Shown: one piece after another, positions 9,405 to 19,635 of the stretch
How positions within the stretch are numbered: the stretch's first letter is position 1
How the letters are laid out: the number at the start of each line of letters is the position of its first letter
Assembly: GCF_001956695.1 (NCBI RefSeq)
Contig: NZ_CP019070.1
Coordinates: 1,488,001 to 1,552,000 of the forward strand
Length of the DNA: 64,000 nucleotides
Reading direction: 5' to 3'
From: Poseidonibacter parvus
Lineage (GTDB): Bacteria > Campylobacterota > Campylobacteria > Campylobacterales > Arcobacteraceae
Notes under the pieces: generated by a model
Database searches by the model: none
What the model was told of the DNA's origin: nothing
What the model saw: only the letters and a program-made list of their open reading frames with translations
Translations under genes and position numbers: made by a program

Positions 9405-10246
9405 AAGATTTCCTTTTCTTTTATAAAAATATTTTGCCCTACTCTTTTTACATAATTAACTAGATCTTGTGGGTTTTCTGAATGACCTAAATACAAAGTA
9501 CCACCAATCTTTAGGTGTGAAAAAAGTTTTTTTAATATTTTATTTTGATCCTCTGATGAAAAATATATTAATACGTTTCTACAAAAAACAATATCAAATT
9601 GATTTTTCGAAAAAGGATAAGAAGAGTCATTTAAATTCATAACTTGAAAAGAAATCATTTTCTTTAACTCATCTTTAACTTTTATAAGTATCTCTTCACC
9701 AGATAAATTCTTTTGAACTCTTTTTTTGAAATATTTAGGAGGTTTTATCCAAGAAGGAAACTCTTTTGATGATTTAGAATATCTATAAACCCCATTTGCT
9801 GCATATTGTAATACGTTTGTATCTATATCTGTAGCAATTATTGAAGCATTTAATCTTTTTCCTAATTCTTCTTGAGTTTCTAAGAGTGTCATTGCCATTG
9901 AATAAGGTTCTTCTCCTGTAGAAGAAGCAGAGCAATACATACTAATATTATTTCCAGATTTCACTAGTTCTGGTATGGCTCTATTTTTTAAATCTAAAAA
10001 ATGAAAATCTTCTCTGAAAAAGTGAGTTTTATTTGTAGTAAAAGAGTTAATAAAATCAGTAACATACGAACCTTCTTCAATTAATTGAAGAAGTTCCATA
10101 ATATCACCTTTAAATTTACTATCTCTTTTTAGTTTCTCTATTCTATTAGAGATCATGATATCTTTATTATCTGCTAGAGTTATACCAGTTAATCCATAAA
10201 GAAGTTTTTTTACTTTATTGTGAATATCATCTGTAGTGTAATTCAT
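9401..10246 (-). CDS. cheR: Chemoreceptor methyltransferase CheR
   Basis: Methylates chemoreceptor glutamates with S-adenosylmethionine, opposing CheB. The 281-residue protein has an N-terminal helical CheR domain and a SAM-binding fold with the sequence SASSTGEEPYSMAM (motif I). FDIVFCRNVLIYF follows later, both signatures of CheR. Length is typical. It overlaps cheD by 4 bases and its start immediately follows the cheA stop codon. Confidence 0.95.
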   Translation of the reverse strand: MNYTTDDIHNKVKKLLYGLTGITLADNKDIMISNRIEKLKRDSKFKGDIMELLQLIEEGSYVTDFINSFTTNKTHFFREDFHFLDLKNRAIPELVKSGNNISMYCSASSTGEEPYSMAMTLLETQEELGKRLNASIIATDIDTNVLQYAANGVYRYSKSSKEFPSWIKPPKYFKKRVQKNLSGEEILIKVKDELKKMISFQVMNLNDSSYPFSKNQFDIVFCRNVLIYFSSEDQNKILKKLFSHLKIGGTLYLGHSENPQDLVNYVKRVGQNIFIKEKEIF

Positions 10247-12313
10247 TTATGATGCTTTTCTTGCCTTATTCATATTCTTCTCAATATTTATTTGTGCATT
10301 TATAATACCAACAACATCTAAAATCAAGCCAATACTACCATCACCTCTTACTGTTGCAGCACCAATACCTTCAACAGATCTAAAGTTTTTATCAAGTGGT
10401 TTTACAACAACTTGATGTTGATTTAAGAATTCATCAATTGACAATGCAACTTTTGTATTCCCAGATTTAACAACAATTAACATTCCATCTTCTAAGTTTT
10501 CAAAACTATTCTTTAGTCCAAATAACTGATGAATTCTCACAACTGGAATGAATTCTTCTCTTAACATTAGTAGATCTTGTGTTCCGTCACCAATTTTTTT
10601 AATCATATCAGATGTTGGTTGTAATGACTCAACAATTGATGATAGTGGTAAAATATATTTTTGATCACTAACTGCAATATCTAAACCATCAAGAATTGCA
10701 AGAGTTAAAGGTAACATAATTGTTAAAATCGTACCCTGCCCTAAAGTTGTATCTAATTTTAGATCTCCACCTAGTTTTTGTATATTTGTTTTAACAACAT
10801 CCATACCAACACCACGACCCGAAATTTCAGAAATTTGATCAGCAGTTGAAACACCTGCTCCAAATACAAGCATAGCTTTTTCGTTAAGACTCATTGTATT
10901 GTATTGATTTTCATCAATTTGTCCTTGATCAAGTGCTTTTAAGGCAACTTTCTCAGAATCAATTCCTCTTCCATCATCTTCAATTGTAATAATCATTTGA
11001 CCATTAGCTTGTTCTGCTGAGATAATAATTGAACCAACGTCAGTTTTTCCAGATGATTCTCTTTCTTCTGGAGTTTCTAAACCATGGTCAAGTGAATTTC
11101 TAATAATATGCATTAAAGGATCAGTTAATCCTTCAATCATTGCTTTATCAATTTCAACATTATCACCAAAATGTTTGAACTCTACTTTCTTGCCAAGTTT
11201 TTTAGAAATATCTCTTACAACTTTTGGGAATTTTGAATAAATAGATTCCATAGGTACCATACGAATACTCATAATTGAATCTTGCATATCTCTAATATGT
11301 CTTTCTAAAAGTTCTAATCTCTCAAGTACAGAATTTCTAGTTTTTGTATCATCAATTGTTGAAGAAAATTGTGTAAGCATTGCATTTGTAATAACTAAAT
11401 CTCCAACATTATTCATAAGTAAATCAATTTTATCTAGATTAACTCTAATATTGTTATTTGTTGATGCTTTTTTAGTTGGTTTTTCTTTAATTTCTTTACT
11501 AGCTCTTGCAACTGGTTTTTGTTCAGTTTTAACTACATCATTAGATGTAACTACATTAGCTTCTTCTTTATTTTCAGTTTCTTGAATATTATTACTTTCC
11601 ATAACAGCATCAGGTGTTAATGAAGGAACGTCGTCAAAGAATCCAAAATTTTCTTTTTCTTCTTGATTTAAAGGAGTATCTTTATAATTATTTGATGCAT
11701 TTTCTAATGCTTCATCATAAAAACCAAAGTTTTTTTGATCCTCATCTACATCATCAGCAAAAATTCCATAAGATTTACTTCCAATTTGATCATTTAAATC
11801 ATCATCAAAAAAACCGAAATTATCATCATCTGATACTTCAATTTCTTTTTTAACAGGTTCAGGTGTTGAGACAACAGGTACTACAACTTCAGGTTCTTCT
11901 TTTTTTACAGCTGTTCCATTTGTATATGCACGAATCTCAACTAATAAGCTAGACGTCATTTCTGTAAAAGTTTCTTTTGTTAAATCTTCTGCAACTTCAA
12001 GATCTAAAATCTCTTTCATTACATCTAAACCATCAATTAAAGTTCCAGCCATTTCAGGAATAAACTCAATTTGATGATTTCTTAATTTATCCATCATATT
12101 TTCTACATCATGAGTGAATTCAGCAAAAAGTTTTAACTCAACTGATGCACCACTACCTTTTAAGGTATGCACATCTCTAAATAATTGTCCCATTTCATCG
12201 TCTGTTAAAGAACCATTATTTTCTGCTTCTAAAAGTACATTATCTGCTGATTCAAAAAGTTCTTCAGCTTCTTCTAAAAACATTTCTCTATATTTTGAAA
12301 TATCAAATGACAT
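10247..12313 (-). CDS. cheA: Chemotaxis histidine kinase CheA
   Basis: Central kinase of chemotaxis, passing phosphate to CheY and CheB. Domains in order: Hpt with phosphorylated histidine H49 (DVHTLKGSG), a long acidic linker (about 130-260), a dimerisation helix pair, an ATPase domain with the N box HIIRNSLDHG and glycine-rich boxes (DDGRGID, GRGVGMDVV), and a C-terminal CheW-like domain. No C-terminal receiver is present, unlike the CheAY fusions of Campylobacter and Helicobacter. The linker contains four copies of an FGFFDD-type motif at residues 165-171, 182-188, 195-201 and 222-228. A classical P2 domain is not obvious. Confidence 0.96.
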   Translation of the reverse strand: MSFDISKYREMFLEEAEELFESADNVLLEAENNGSLTDDEMGQLFRDVHTLKGSGASVELKLFAEFTHDVENMMDKLRNHQIEFIPEMAGTLIDGLDVMKEILDLEVAEDLTKETFTEMTSSLLVEIRAYTNGTAVKKEEPEVVVPVVSTPEPVKKEIEVSDDDNFGFFDDDLNDQIGSKSYGIFADDVDEDQKNFGFYDEALENASNNYKDTPLNQEEKENFGFFDDVPSLTPDAVMESNNIQETENKEEANVVTSNDVVKTEQKPVARASKEIKEKPTKKASTNNNIRVNLDKIDLLMNNVGDLVITNAMLTQFSSTIDDTKTRNSVLERLELLERHIRDMQDSIMSIRMVPMESIYSKFPKVVRDISKKLGKKVEFKHFGDNVEIDKAMIEGLTDPLMHIIRNSLDHGLETPEERESSGKTDVGSIIISAEQANGQMIITIEDDGRGIDSEKVALKALDQGQIDENQYNTMSLNEKAMLVFGAGVSTADQISEISGRGVGMDVVKTNIQKLGGDLKLDTTLGQGTILTIMLPLTLAILDGLDIAVSDQKYILPLSSIVESLQPTSDMIKKIGDGTQDLLMLREEFIPVVRIHQLFGLKNSFENLEDGMLIVVKSGNTKVALSIDEFLNQHQVVVKPLDKNFRSVEGIGAATVRGDGSIGLILDVVGIINAQINIEKNMNKARKAS

Positions 12314-12327
12314 CTTAGATCCTTTTA

Positions 12328-12696
12328 TTATCTACTTAAAACGATATTTACCGCTTTTAACAATTGATCAGGAACAAAAGGCTTAACTATCCAACCAGTA
12401 GCTCCAGCAGCTTTACCTTTAGTTTTCATTTCATCACTTCTTTCAGTTGTTAGTACTAAAATAGGTTTTTTAGAATATTTTGGTATTTTTCGAAGTTCGC
12501 CAATAAGTGTAAGTCCATCCATATTTGGCATATTTACGTCAGTTATTATTAAGTCAAAATCAGCGCTATTAGCTTTTGCTAAACCATCTACTCCATCAAC
12601 TGCCTCAGTTACATCTGTGTAACCACCTTCATTTAATGCATAATTTAACATATCTCTTAGCATTGTAGAATCATCTACGATTAAAAGCTTCGCCAT
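12328..12696 (-). CDS. cheY: Chemotaxis response regulator CheY
   Basis: A 122-residue single receiver domain that carries the phosphoryl signal from CheA to the flagellar switch, or acts as a phosphate sink. The acidic pair is in IVDDSTMLR, the phosphoacceptor in IITDVNMPNMDG, the threonine in LVLTTERS and the lysine in WIVKPF. It is the first gene of the che operon and has a strong ribosome site (AAGGGG). The region between pnp and cheY (12697-12774) is AT-rich and should hold the operon promoter, though I could not fix one box with confidence. Confidence 0.94.
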   Translation of the reverse strand: MAKLLIVDDSTMLRDMLNYALNEGGYTDVTEAVDGVDGLAKANSADFDLIITDVNMPNMDGLTLIGELRKIPKYSKKPILVLTTERSDEMKTKGKAAGATGWIVKPFVPDQLLKAVNIVLSR

Positions 12697-12774
12697 ATCT
12701 AGTACCCCTTACCTTGTATATTAAAAAGTTATTAATCTATACTAACGTAAGAAGTATTAAACTAGGGTTAATTA

Positions 12775-14955
12775 TTAAATTGAATTAGAAGCTAATTCAA
12801 TTCTGTCTTTTGTAACTTTAAGTACTTTTATTTCTATTTCATCTGCAACACTTAAAACATCAGAAACATTTTTTACTCTTTGTTTAGATATTTTAGAAAT
12901 ATGAAGTAGTCCTTCTCCACCTTTTGGTAAGGCAACAAAAGCACCAAAGTCAACAATTCTTTCTACTTTACCCATTACAACATCATCCACTTTATAAAGT
13001 TTTTCAAAATCTAAATCTTTTGAATGTGGTTTTCTAGAAACTGCATTGTTTGAAATTGTTTTAATATGTTCACAAGCATCTAATACATTTTGCTTATTAT
13101 TTCCACTTACTTTAACATTACCACTATCTCTATCTAAGTCAATTCCTACCGAGAATTTCTCAATTATTTCTTTAATTGTTGAACCAGCTTTTCCAATAAC
13201 AACCATTATTTTACTAGGATCAATTGCAAATTGTTCAATTAATGGTAAAGCCTCACTTGGAATAATCTCTGCTGCTGCTGTTTCCATAAGACCTAAAATA
13301 TGTTCTCGTCCTTCTTTTGCTTGTAATAATGCTTCTTCTAAAACACTTAACTCAATTCCACCAAGTTTAATATCCATTTGTAAAGCAGTAATACCTTTTG
13401 CTGTACCTGCAACTTTAAAGTCCATATCACCATCGTGATCTTCAAGTCCCATAATATCAGTTAGTACAGAATATTTACCATCTTCAACAACCATACCCAT
13501 TGCAACACCAGCAACTAAATCAGAAATTGGAACACCAGCTGCTTTAAGTGCTAAAGAACCACCACATACTGTTGCCATTGATGAAGAACCATTTGATTCT
13601 AAAATTTCTGATACTAATCTTACTGTTTCAGAATAATCGTTATCAATAGTTGGTTCTAAGGCTTTTTTACCTAAATTACCATGACCTAATTCTCTTCTTC
13701 CTACTCCAAACATTGGTTTAGCTTCTCCTACTGAGAAACCTGGGAAGTTATAATGAAGCATAAATCTATCTATTAATGTTGATTTTTCAGTTAACATTTC
13801 ATACATTTGTCCATCTTTAGCTCCAGCTAAAGTTCCTACAACTAATGCTTGTGTCTCACCTCGAGTAAATAAACAAGATGAATGTGCTGAAGGTAAAATA
13901 TTTGTATCAATTGAAATTGGTCTAACATCTTTTAAACCTCTACCATCAGCTCTTACCTTATCATTTACAATCATTTTTCTTACGATTTCTCTTTTAACAA
14001 CAGAAACTGCTTCATAAACAACTGAAAATTCAATTTCATTTTCTTCACAATATGAATCAATAGAAATCATTTTTGCAACATCTTTAAGTTCAGTAGCTCT
14101 TTCACTTTTAGCTAGTTTTTCAATAGCCGCTGTAATATTTGAAGAATAAGTGTTTCTTACATAAACAATAACTTCTTCAGGAATTTTAAATTCAACTAAT
14201 TCAACTTCTTTCATATCTTTACAAGCTTCTTCAAAACCTGCTTCATAAGCACTATTTGCTTCAAATAAAGCTTTTTGTGCAAAAGCAATAGCTTCAACTA
14301 AATTAGTTTCATTAACTTCATTTGAATTATGAACTTTTGTAAAAGCTTCAATATCAACTTCAACCATATCAGTTGAAGAAATAGATTTCATTTCAATCAT
14401 TAATAATTCATCTTTAGAACCTGCTATATATAAATCTAAAGTCGAGTTTTCTAATTCACTCATTTTTGGATTTGCTACATATTCACCATCAATTTTTGCA
14501 ACTCTAACACCACAAACAGATTTTTTAACAGGTAAGTTTGATGTATATAATGCAGCATTTGCAGCATTTAAAGCTAATGCTTGAATATCAACTTCTTTAT
14601 CTGCACTTAGAACCATTACAGTAATAGTTGTAGGATAAACATAACCTTTTGGAAATAATGGTCTTAAACTTCTATCAATTACTCTTGAAGTTAATGTTTC
14701 AAATTCACTGGCTTTTGCTTCTCTTTTAAAGAAACCTCCAGGTAACTTTGCTGCTGCGTATGTTTTTTCAATATATTGAACTGTTAAAGGAGTAAAATCT
14801 TCACTAACAGGATTATCAAATTCACTTACTACTGTTGCTAATACAACTGCATTTCCTAATTTTGCTAATACAGATCCATTTGCTTGTTTAGCTACTTTTC
14901 CAAACTCGAAAATCTCTTGTTTTTTACTTAATTCAAATTCACAAACTGTTGACAT
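12775..14955 (-). CDS. pnp: Polyribonucleotide nucleotidyltransferase (PNPase)
   Basis: Phosphorolytic 3'-to-5' exoribonuclease in mRNA decay. The 726-residue protein has two RNase PH-like domains separated by a helical domain. The GXXG loop of the KH domain appears in VVIGKAGSTIKEIIE, and a C-terminal S1 domain includes VDFGAFVALPKGGEGLLHIS. Length is normal. It starts 5 bases after the phosphoribosyltransferase gene, so the two probably share a transcript. Confidence 0.96.
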   Translation of the reverse strand: MSTVCEFELSKKQEIFEFGKVAKQANGSVLAKLGNAVVLATVVSEFDNPVSEDFTPLTVQYIEKTYAAAKLPGGFFKREAKASEFETLTSRVIDRSLRPLFPKGYVYPTTITVMVLSADKEVDIQALALNAANAALYTSNLPVKKSVCGVRVAKIDGEYVANPKMSELENSTLDLYIAGSKDELLMIEMKSISSTDMVEVDIEAFTKVHNSNEVNETNLVEAIAFAQKALFEANSAYEAGFEEACKDMKEVELVEFKIPEEVIVYVRNTYSSNITAAIEKLAKSERATELKDVAKMISIDSYCEENEIEFSVVYEAVSVVKREIVRKMIVNDKVRADGRGLKDVRPISIDTNILPSAHSSCLFTRGETQALVVGTLAGAKDGQMYEMLTEKSTLIDRFMLHYNFPGFSVGEAKPMFGVGRRELGHGNLGKKALEPTIDNDYSETVRLVSEILESNGSSSMATVCGGSLALKAAGVPISDLVAGVAMGMVVEDGKYSVLTDIMGLEDHDGDMDFKVAGTAKGITALQMDIKLGGIELSVLEEALLQAKEGREHILGLMETAAAEIIPSEALPLIEQFAIDPSKIMVVIGKAGSTIKEIIEKFSVGIDLDRDSGNVKVSGNNKQNVLDACEHIKTISNNAVSRKPHSKDLDFEKLYKVDDVVMGKVERIVDFGAFVALPKGGEGLLHISKISKQRVKNVSDVLSVADEIEIKVLKVTKDRIELASNSI

Positions 14956-14960
14956 TTATC

Positions 14961-15611
14961 TTAATCCTTTTTTATTGTTTCTATATCTTTAAATTTTATT
15001 TCTTCTAATGTATCATAATAAAAATTAATAGATATAAAATGATCTAATTTTTCTACATAATACAAATCATCTGCAATTGATTCAATTGTTTGAATACTTG
15101 CAGTGGGAATTACTGGTGTTGCCACTGATATTGATTTTGCACCTAATTTAATTGCACTTTTAATACAAGCCATCATTGTTAATCCTGTATTTAATCCTTC
15201 ATCAATAAGAAGTATATTTCTTTCATTTAAATTAGTTAAAGTTGCTTCATTTCTGAATTTACTCACTTCATACGATAGCTCATTTTCATATAAATATTTA
15301 GATTGACCATATATCAAATCTAAATTTATATCAAAAGATTTTACAAGTTCTTCATGAATTAGAACTTCCTCAGCTTCTGTTACAATAGCAATTTCGCATT
15401 CATTATTACTAGGTGCATATATTTTCTTTGAAAACATCATATCTAATTTGGCATTTAACTCTTTTGCAATAATACTTGCAATTGGATAACCACTACAAGA
15501 AGTAGATAAAACAGTCCAATCTTCTAGTTTCATTTTATCAATAGGTAGAACATCAAGTAATCTGTATGCAGCAACTTCTCTATTTTTAAAAAAAATTGGA
15601 TCAGTAGTCAT
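14961..15611 (-). CDS. Phosphoribosyltransferase-fold protein
   Basis: A 216-residue protein with a type I phosphoribosyltransferase fold. The PRPP-binding loop resembles ILLIDEGLNTGLTM, where classical members read VDDGxxTG; here the second acidic residue is E. It probably transfers or handles a phosphoribosyl group, but no substrate can be named from the sequence. It is packed directly between lptD (adjacent, no gap) and pnp (5 bases). Similar proteins are annotated only as putative phosphoribosyltransferases in relatives. Confidence 0.8.
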   Translation of the reverse strand: MTTDPIFFKNREVAAYRLLDVLPIDKMKLEDWTVLSTSCSGYPIASIIAKELNAKLDMMFSKKIYAPSNNECEIAIVTEAEEVLIHEELVKSFDINLDLIYGQSKYLYENELSYEVSKFRNEATLTNLNERNILLIDEGLNTGLTMMACIKSAIKLGAKSISVATPVIPTASIQTIESIADDLYYVEKLDHFISINFYYDTLEEIKFKDIETIKKD

Positions 15612-17717
15612 CTAGTTTTCCTCAAGTTCATATTGTTGTTTTATTCCACCAAGAGGTTTTAATTCTAGATTGAAGTATAATATTTTTTGATCAATACTAG
15701 AACTTGTACTTGTAGAAGGAATTCTTTCTCTTTCATATTTTATATCAAAATTCCAACATGCATCATTTATATTGAAGTTAATACCTTGTTTACTTTTTAC
15801 TTCTTCCAAAATATTATAGTTTTCATAATAAGAAACTTTATAATCTTTTGAAATTTTGTAATCTGCTTTAACTCTATAAGACTCTAATTCTTCTTTATTA
15901 GAATTAGTTGTTTCTTTTGATTTATAATACCCTGCACTTAATGTTAAATCTTTAATTTTATATTTAACATCTAAAGAAGCCTGAGTAAAATAATTATCTT
16001 CAACATTGTATGTAATCTTATTTGAAACAGAGATGTCATTGTAATTTAGCTTTATATAATTTTCTGCATCTTGAAGTTTTGGCTTGTCAACGCTATTATA
16101 TAGAATTGATTGAGTTAATTTATGATTTATAACTTGTTTTAAATTTTTATTATCATATAAAGATTGATTTAATGAAATGTTAATTTCTCTATCTTCTTCA
16201 GTATTAGCAAATGAAGATAATTCACTTGTAGAATCTTCTGTAGTAATTCCATATAAATCACCATCTTCTCTTAAATTTTCAGGATGAGAGTATTGGGCAT
16301 TTAAATTTATAGTATGAAGATAATTATCATAAGGTTTTATTAAATCAGTTCCAACAGAAACTGAAAAAACATTTTGTGCTAATGTCCCATCATCATAAGT
16401 TGAAGCATCATTAGTATATTTATATTTACTAAGCACAACTTTGTTTTCAACATTTACATATAAATAATCATCTAAAAAATATCTACTATAATTTATAGGT
16501 AATGAAAGTTCATAATACTGTGCATTTAAACCTTCTTCTCTAGTGTAATTTCGATATTTAGTATCAAGTGAATATAAAAGATTATCTATACCAAATAGTT
16601 CTTTATTATATGAATGGAATTGTAAATGAGGTAATTCTTGTAATGTAGAATCATTTGAATCTTCTGATGTATCAATATAGTATCTTCCATATACTCCACC
16701 ATAATATCTTGGAGTGTTATAAAAGTAGTTTATTTTTGATTCTACTTTTTCATCTGTAGAAATAGTACTTTCTTCATCTTCTAAAGTTTCATATTCAACA
16801 TCATTTAACCAATTAATTGAAGCATAAAAACCATCTTGATGGTTTTTCTTTGAAAATAGTTTAGTTCTTTCATACTCTAAACCCCAACCATAATGCTTTT
16901 GGTTGTCTAAGTCATTTTCTATTTGATAAGATTTTTGTTCTTTGAAAAAACCTGCATTTAATTTTAGTAAAGAATAAGGTGAGTCTGCATATCTAAAGTA
17001 AGTATATGCTCCATATCCTCTATCACTTCTAATTTGAGGTTTTATTTCTAAATCATAATTTGCTGCAGGTGCTATAAATAAGGATTGAGAATAGTAAATT
17101 CCTTCGCTATTTGAATATCCAATTGTTGGAGGTAATAAGCCAGTTCTTCGTGTAGTATCTGTAGGAAACCCTAAATAAGGACTATAAAATACGGGAACAT
17201 CTCTAAAATATAATCTTGGATTATATGCATGAACCCACTTATTATCTGTATCATAAGATGCTGATGATACACGTATACTCCAAGCAGGATCAACACAATC
17301 ACAAGAAGAAATTATTGAACTTTCTAATTCTATATTTGTATCATCTTTAGTCGATTTTTTTGAATTAACCCATAGATTACTTTTTTTATCAAAAAGTAAA
17401 ACAGGTGATTGCGAATAAGAATCATTCTTTAAATTAACTAAAGCATAATCACTTTGAGTTTGAATTGTATTATCTTTTAATATTAATACATTATCAAATA
17501 ATTCAAAAGTCTCTTCTTCTTTATTATATATTACCTTTGAGGCAGAAATATAGTATGTAGGAGAGAAAATAACTACATTACCACTTGCTATTACTATATT
17601 ATTCTCAGTATTAATGTTTTGAGATATAAGCTGAAATTTTTCATTCTTTAATTCATCAGCATTAGCTAATGTAGTAAGTAATAAAAATGAAGCTACATAA
17701 TTTCTAAGCATTAACAA
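15612..17717 (-). CDS. lptD: LPS-assembly outer-membrane protein LptD
   Basis: Outer-membrane beta-barrel that inserts lipopolysaccharide into the outer leaflet. The 701-residue protein begins with a signal peptide (MLMLRNYVASFLLLTTLANA). A short OstA/LptA-like domain follows (residues about 25-110, ASGNVVIFSPTYYISASKV). Then comes a CDC motif, a conserved segment with LYFRDVPVFYSPYLGFP, and a long barrel rich in alternating aromatic strands. It overlaps the upstream RDD gene by 14 bases. Confidence 0.92.
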   Translation of the reverse strand: MLMLRNYVASFLLLTTLANADELKNEKFQLISQNINTENNIVIASGNVVIFSPTYYISASKVIYNKEEETFELFDNVLILKDNTIQTQSDYALVNLKNDSYSQSPVLLFDKKSNLWVNSKKSTKDDTNIELESSIISSCDCVDPAWSIRVSSASYDTDNKWVHAYNPRLYFRDVPVFYSPYLGFPTDTTRRTGLLPPTIGYSNSEGIYYSQSLFIAPAANYDLEIKPQIRSDRGYGAYTYFRYADSPYSLLKLNAGFFKEQKSYQIENDLDNQKHYGWGLEYERTKLFSKKNHQDGFYASINWLNDVEYETLEDEESTISTDEKVESKINYFYNTPRYYGGVYGRYYIDTSEDSNDSTLQELPHLQFHSYNKELFGIDNLLYSLDTKYRNYTREEGLNAQYYELSLPINYSRYFLDDYLYVNVENKVVLSKYKYTNDASTYDDGTLAQNVFSVSVGTDLIKPYDNYLHTINLNAQYSHPENLREDGDLYGITTEDSTSELSSFANTEEDREINISLNQSLYDNKNLKQVINHKLTQSILYNSVDKPKLQDAENYIKLNYNDISVSNKITYNVEDNYFTQASLDVKYKIKDLTLSAGYYKSKETTNSNKEELESYRVKADYKISKDYKVSYYENYNILEEVKSKQGINFNINDACWNFDIKYERERIPSTSTSSSIDQKILYFNLELKPLGGIKQQYELEEN

Positions 17718-18141
17718 CCAATGTTTTACCTGTTAAGTCATGGAATGTTTTTCTTCCATCATTAAAGAATCCGATTAAAAAACCAATATAAAAGAACATT
17801 TCAGAAAAAATTCTACCAATTGATCTCAAAATTGCAGAAAACAAAGTTACTCTACCCCAATTATTAGAATCAATAACTCTAATTTTAGTAATAATTTTAC
17901 CAATAGTTGCACCATAATACCAAACAAAAACTGTTTGATATACAAGTTTTAGAAATATTAAAGGCATAACTAAATCAGTTTTCATAAAATACATCATTGC
18001 ATTAACATCATGACTAACAGCCATTATATTATTCCAAAAAATGATAAGAATAATTGCAGTTACAAGTAAATCATCAATTACAAAAGCAGTTGCTCTTGAT
18101 CTCATTGATGCTAATTGTAAATCGTCTGTATTATTACTCAT
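17704..18141 (-). CDS. RDD-family membrane protein
   Basis: A 145-residue inner-membrane protein with three to four hydrophobic helices. It contains R-x-x-A-F-x-I-D-D (SRATAFVIDDLLV) and a later YYGATIGKIITKIRVID segment, both typical of RDD proteins. Function is not established; some RDD proteins are ion antiporters. It overlaps lptD by 14 bases and starts 5 bases after purD, which makes it part of a purD-RDD-lptD run. Confidence 0.85.
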   Translation of the reverse strand: MSNNTDDLQLASMRSRATAFVIDDLLVTAIILIIFWNNIMAVSHDVNAMMYFMKTDLVMPLIFLKLVYQTVFVWYYGATIGKIITKIRVIDSNNWGRVTLFSAILRSIGRIFSEMFFYIGFLIGFFNDGRKTFHDLTGKTLVVNA

Positions 18142-18145
18142 TGAA

Positions 18146-19414
18146 CTACTTTAATGCTTGATATGCAATATCAGTTCTGATTTTTTTACCAGCAAAATGT
18201 ACTTGACCACATAATTCATAAGCTCTATCTCTAGCTTCTTTAATACTTGTTCCAAAACCTACACAAACAAGAACTCTTCCACCATCAGCCATTAATTTAT
18301 CATCAACTTTTGAAACACCTGCATAAGAGATATGTGAATTATTTAGTAAGTCTTCATCAACAATTTCATCTACAATTATTTCAGCAGGAGTTGAGCTTGA
18401 ATATGGATAGTTTTCACTAGCCATAACAACACCAACACCAAATTCGTTTTTAATTTTAATATCTAATTTATCAAGTTGTTTTGTAGCACCTTTATAAAAT
18501 AAATCAGAAACAGGAGATGCTAATAATGGCATTAAAATTTCACACTCAGGATCTCCAAATCTTACATTATATTCTAAAATAATTGGTTCACCCTTTACAA
18601 CCATTACACCAATAAAAAGTACACCTTCAAAAGGAGCACCTTCTTTTTTCATTCCTTCTAAAGTTGGTTTAATAACTCTATCTTCAACTTTTTGGTATAT
18701 ATCATCATTCACAAGTGGAGTTGGAGCATACGCACCCATTCCACCAGTATTTGGTCCTGTATCACCATCCCCTATTCTCTTATGATCTTGAGCTGCAGGT
18801 AAAACTTTATAGTTTTCACCATCACAAATTGCAAAAATAGAAAGTTCATATCCATCTAAAAATTCTTCAACAACAATTGAAGTTCCAGCATCTCCAAAAG
18901 AAGTACCTGCTAGCATGTCCGAAGCTGCTTGTTTTGCTTCATCAAAACTTTGTGCAATAATTACACCTTTACCACCACATAAGCCATCAGCTTTTACAAC
19001 AATTGGTAAATTCATTGTATCGATAAAATCATGAGCTTCTTTTTCGTTAGTTGTTTCTATAAACGCTGCTGTTGGTATGTTATATTTTTTTAATATATTT
19101 TTCATATAAACTTTTGAACCTTCAAGTTCAGCTGCTGCCTTACTTGGTCCAAAAATTGTTAAATCATTTTCTTTAAATATATCAACAACACCATCTACTA
19201 AAGGAGCTTCAGGTCCTACAATAGTTAATTCTATTTCATTTGTTTTAGCCCAAGAAGCTAATTCATTGTAATCTTTGATATTAATATTTGTCCCTAAGTT
19301 ATCCGTAGCACCATTTCCTGGCATAAAAAATAAATTATGTTCTGTTTCTTCTTTAGAGATAGCAAGGCCAATAGAGTACTCTCTACCACCACTTCCAAGT
19401 ATTAATATATTCAC
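18146..19414 (-). CDS. purD: Phosphoribosylamine-glycine ligase
   Basis: Joins glycine to phosphoribosylamine with ATP, step two of purine synthesis. The 422-residue protein starts [16 protein letters not shown] and contains the ATP-grasp fold with [14 protein letters not shown]. The conserved [21 protein letters not shown] segment lies downstream ([15 protein letters not shown]). Length is standard. The start is preceded by AAGGAATAATC. The 6S-like RNA lies about 50 bases upstream on the same strand, and a read-through transcript from the 6S promoter could supply purD expression. Confidence 0.96.
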   Translation of the reverse strand: MNILILGSGGREYSIGLAISKEETEHNLFFMPGNGATDNLGTNINIKDYNELASWAKTNEIELTIVGPEAPLVDGVVDIFKENDLTIFGPSKAAAELEGSKVYMKNILKKYNIPTAAFIETTNEKEAHDFIDTMNLPIVVKADGLCGGKGVIIAQSFDEAKQAASDMLAGTSFGDAGTSIVVEEFLDGYELSIFAICDGENYKVLPAAQDHKRIGDGDTGPNTGGMGAYAPTPLVNDDIYQKVEDRVIKPTLEGMKKEGAPFEGVLFIGVMVVKGEPIILEYNVRFGDPECEILMPLLASPVSDLFYKGATKQLDKLDIKIKNEFGVGVVMASENYPYSSSTPAEIIVDEIVDEDLLNNSHISYAGVSKVDDKLMADGGRVLVCVGFGTSIKEARDRAYELCGQVHFAGKKIRTDIAYQALK

Positions 19415-19461
19415 GATTATTCCTTGTATTTAATTATTATTTATAAATTTTATTTAGTTTT

Positions 19462-19630
19462 CCAAGTAGCCGTTAACCATAAATTTGGCCCTGAAAAGCC
19501 AATAACTGCACGTAAGAGAAATACTTTAGGAGCCTAAACACAATGAAAGGCTGCACACCATACTTCTACACTTACACACAAAAATAAATTATCGGACCCT
19601 CAACAATGGAAATCCCGTACTACTTAGATG
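19462..19630 (-). ncRNA. ssrS: 6S RNA (RNA polymerase-binding regulatory RNA)
   Basis: The 250-base gap upstream of purD has no open frame but holds a structured RNA. On the minus strand the ends pair: CTAAGTAG (19620-19627) with CTACTTGG (19462-19469), and inside that CCAT with ATGG. Between them the strand contains GGTCCGATAATTTATTTTTG, close to the conserved CCGATATTT of enterobacterial 6S RNA. Later come CTCCTAAAG and GGTTAACGG in the positions of the matching 3' features. A -10 box (TAAAAT) sits just upstream. In Campylobacterota the 6S gene is known to lie near purD. Ends are estimated to a few bases. Confidence 0.8.
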
Positions 19631-19635
19631 GCAAT

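Noticed and set aside
11614-11853. 79-codon plus-strand frame inside cheA
   Set aside because: Shadow of the linker repeats, composed of low-complexity histidine and leucine runs.
13046-13438. 130-codon plus-strand frame inside pnp
   Set aside because: Antisense shadow of a strongly conserved gene with no start signals.
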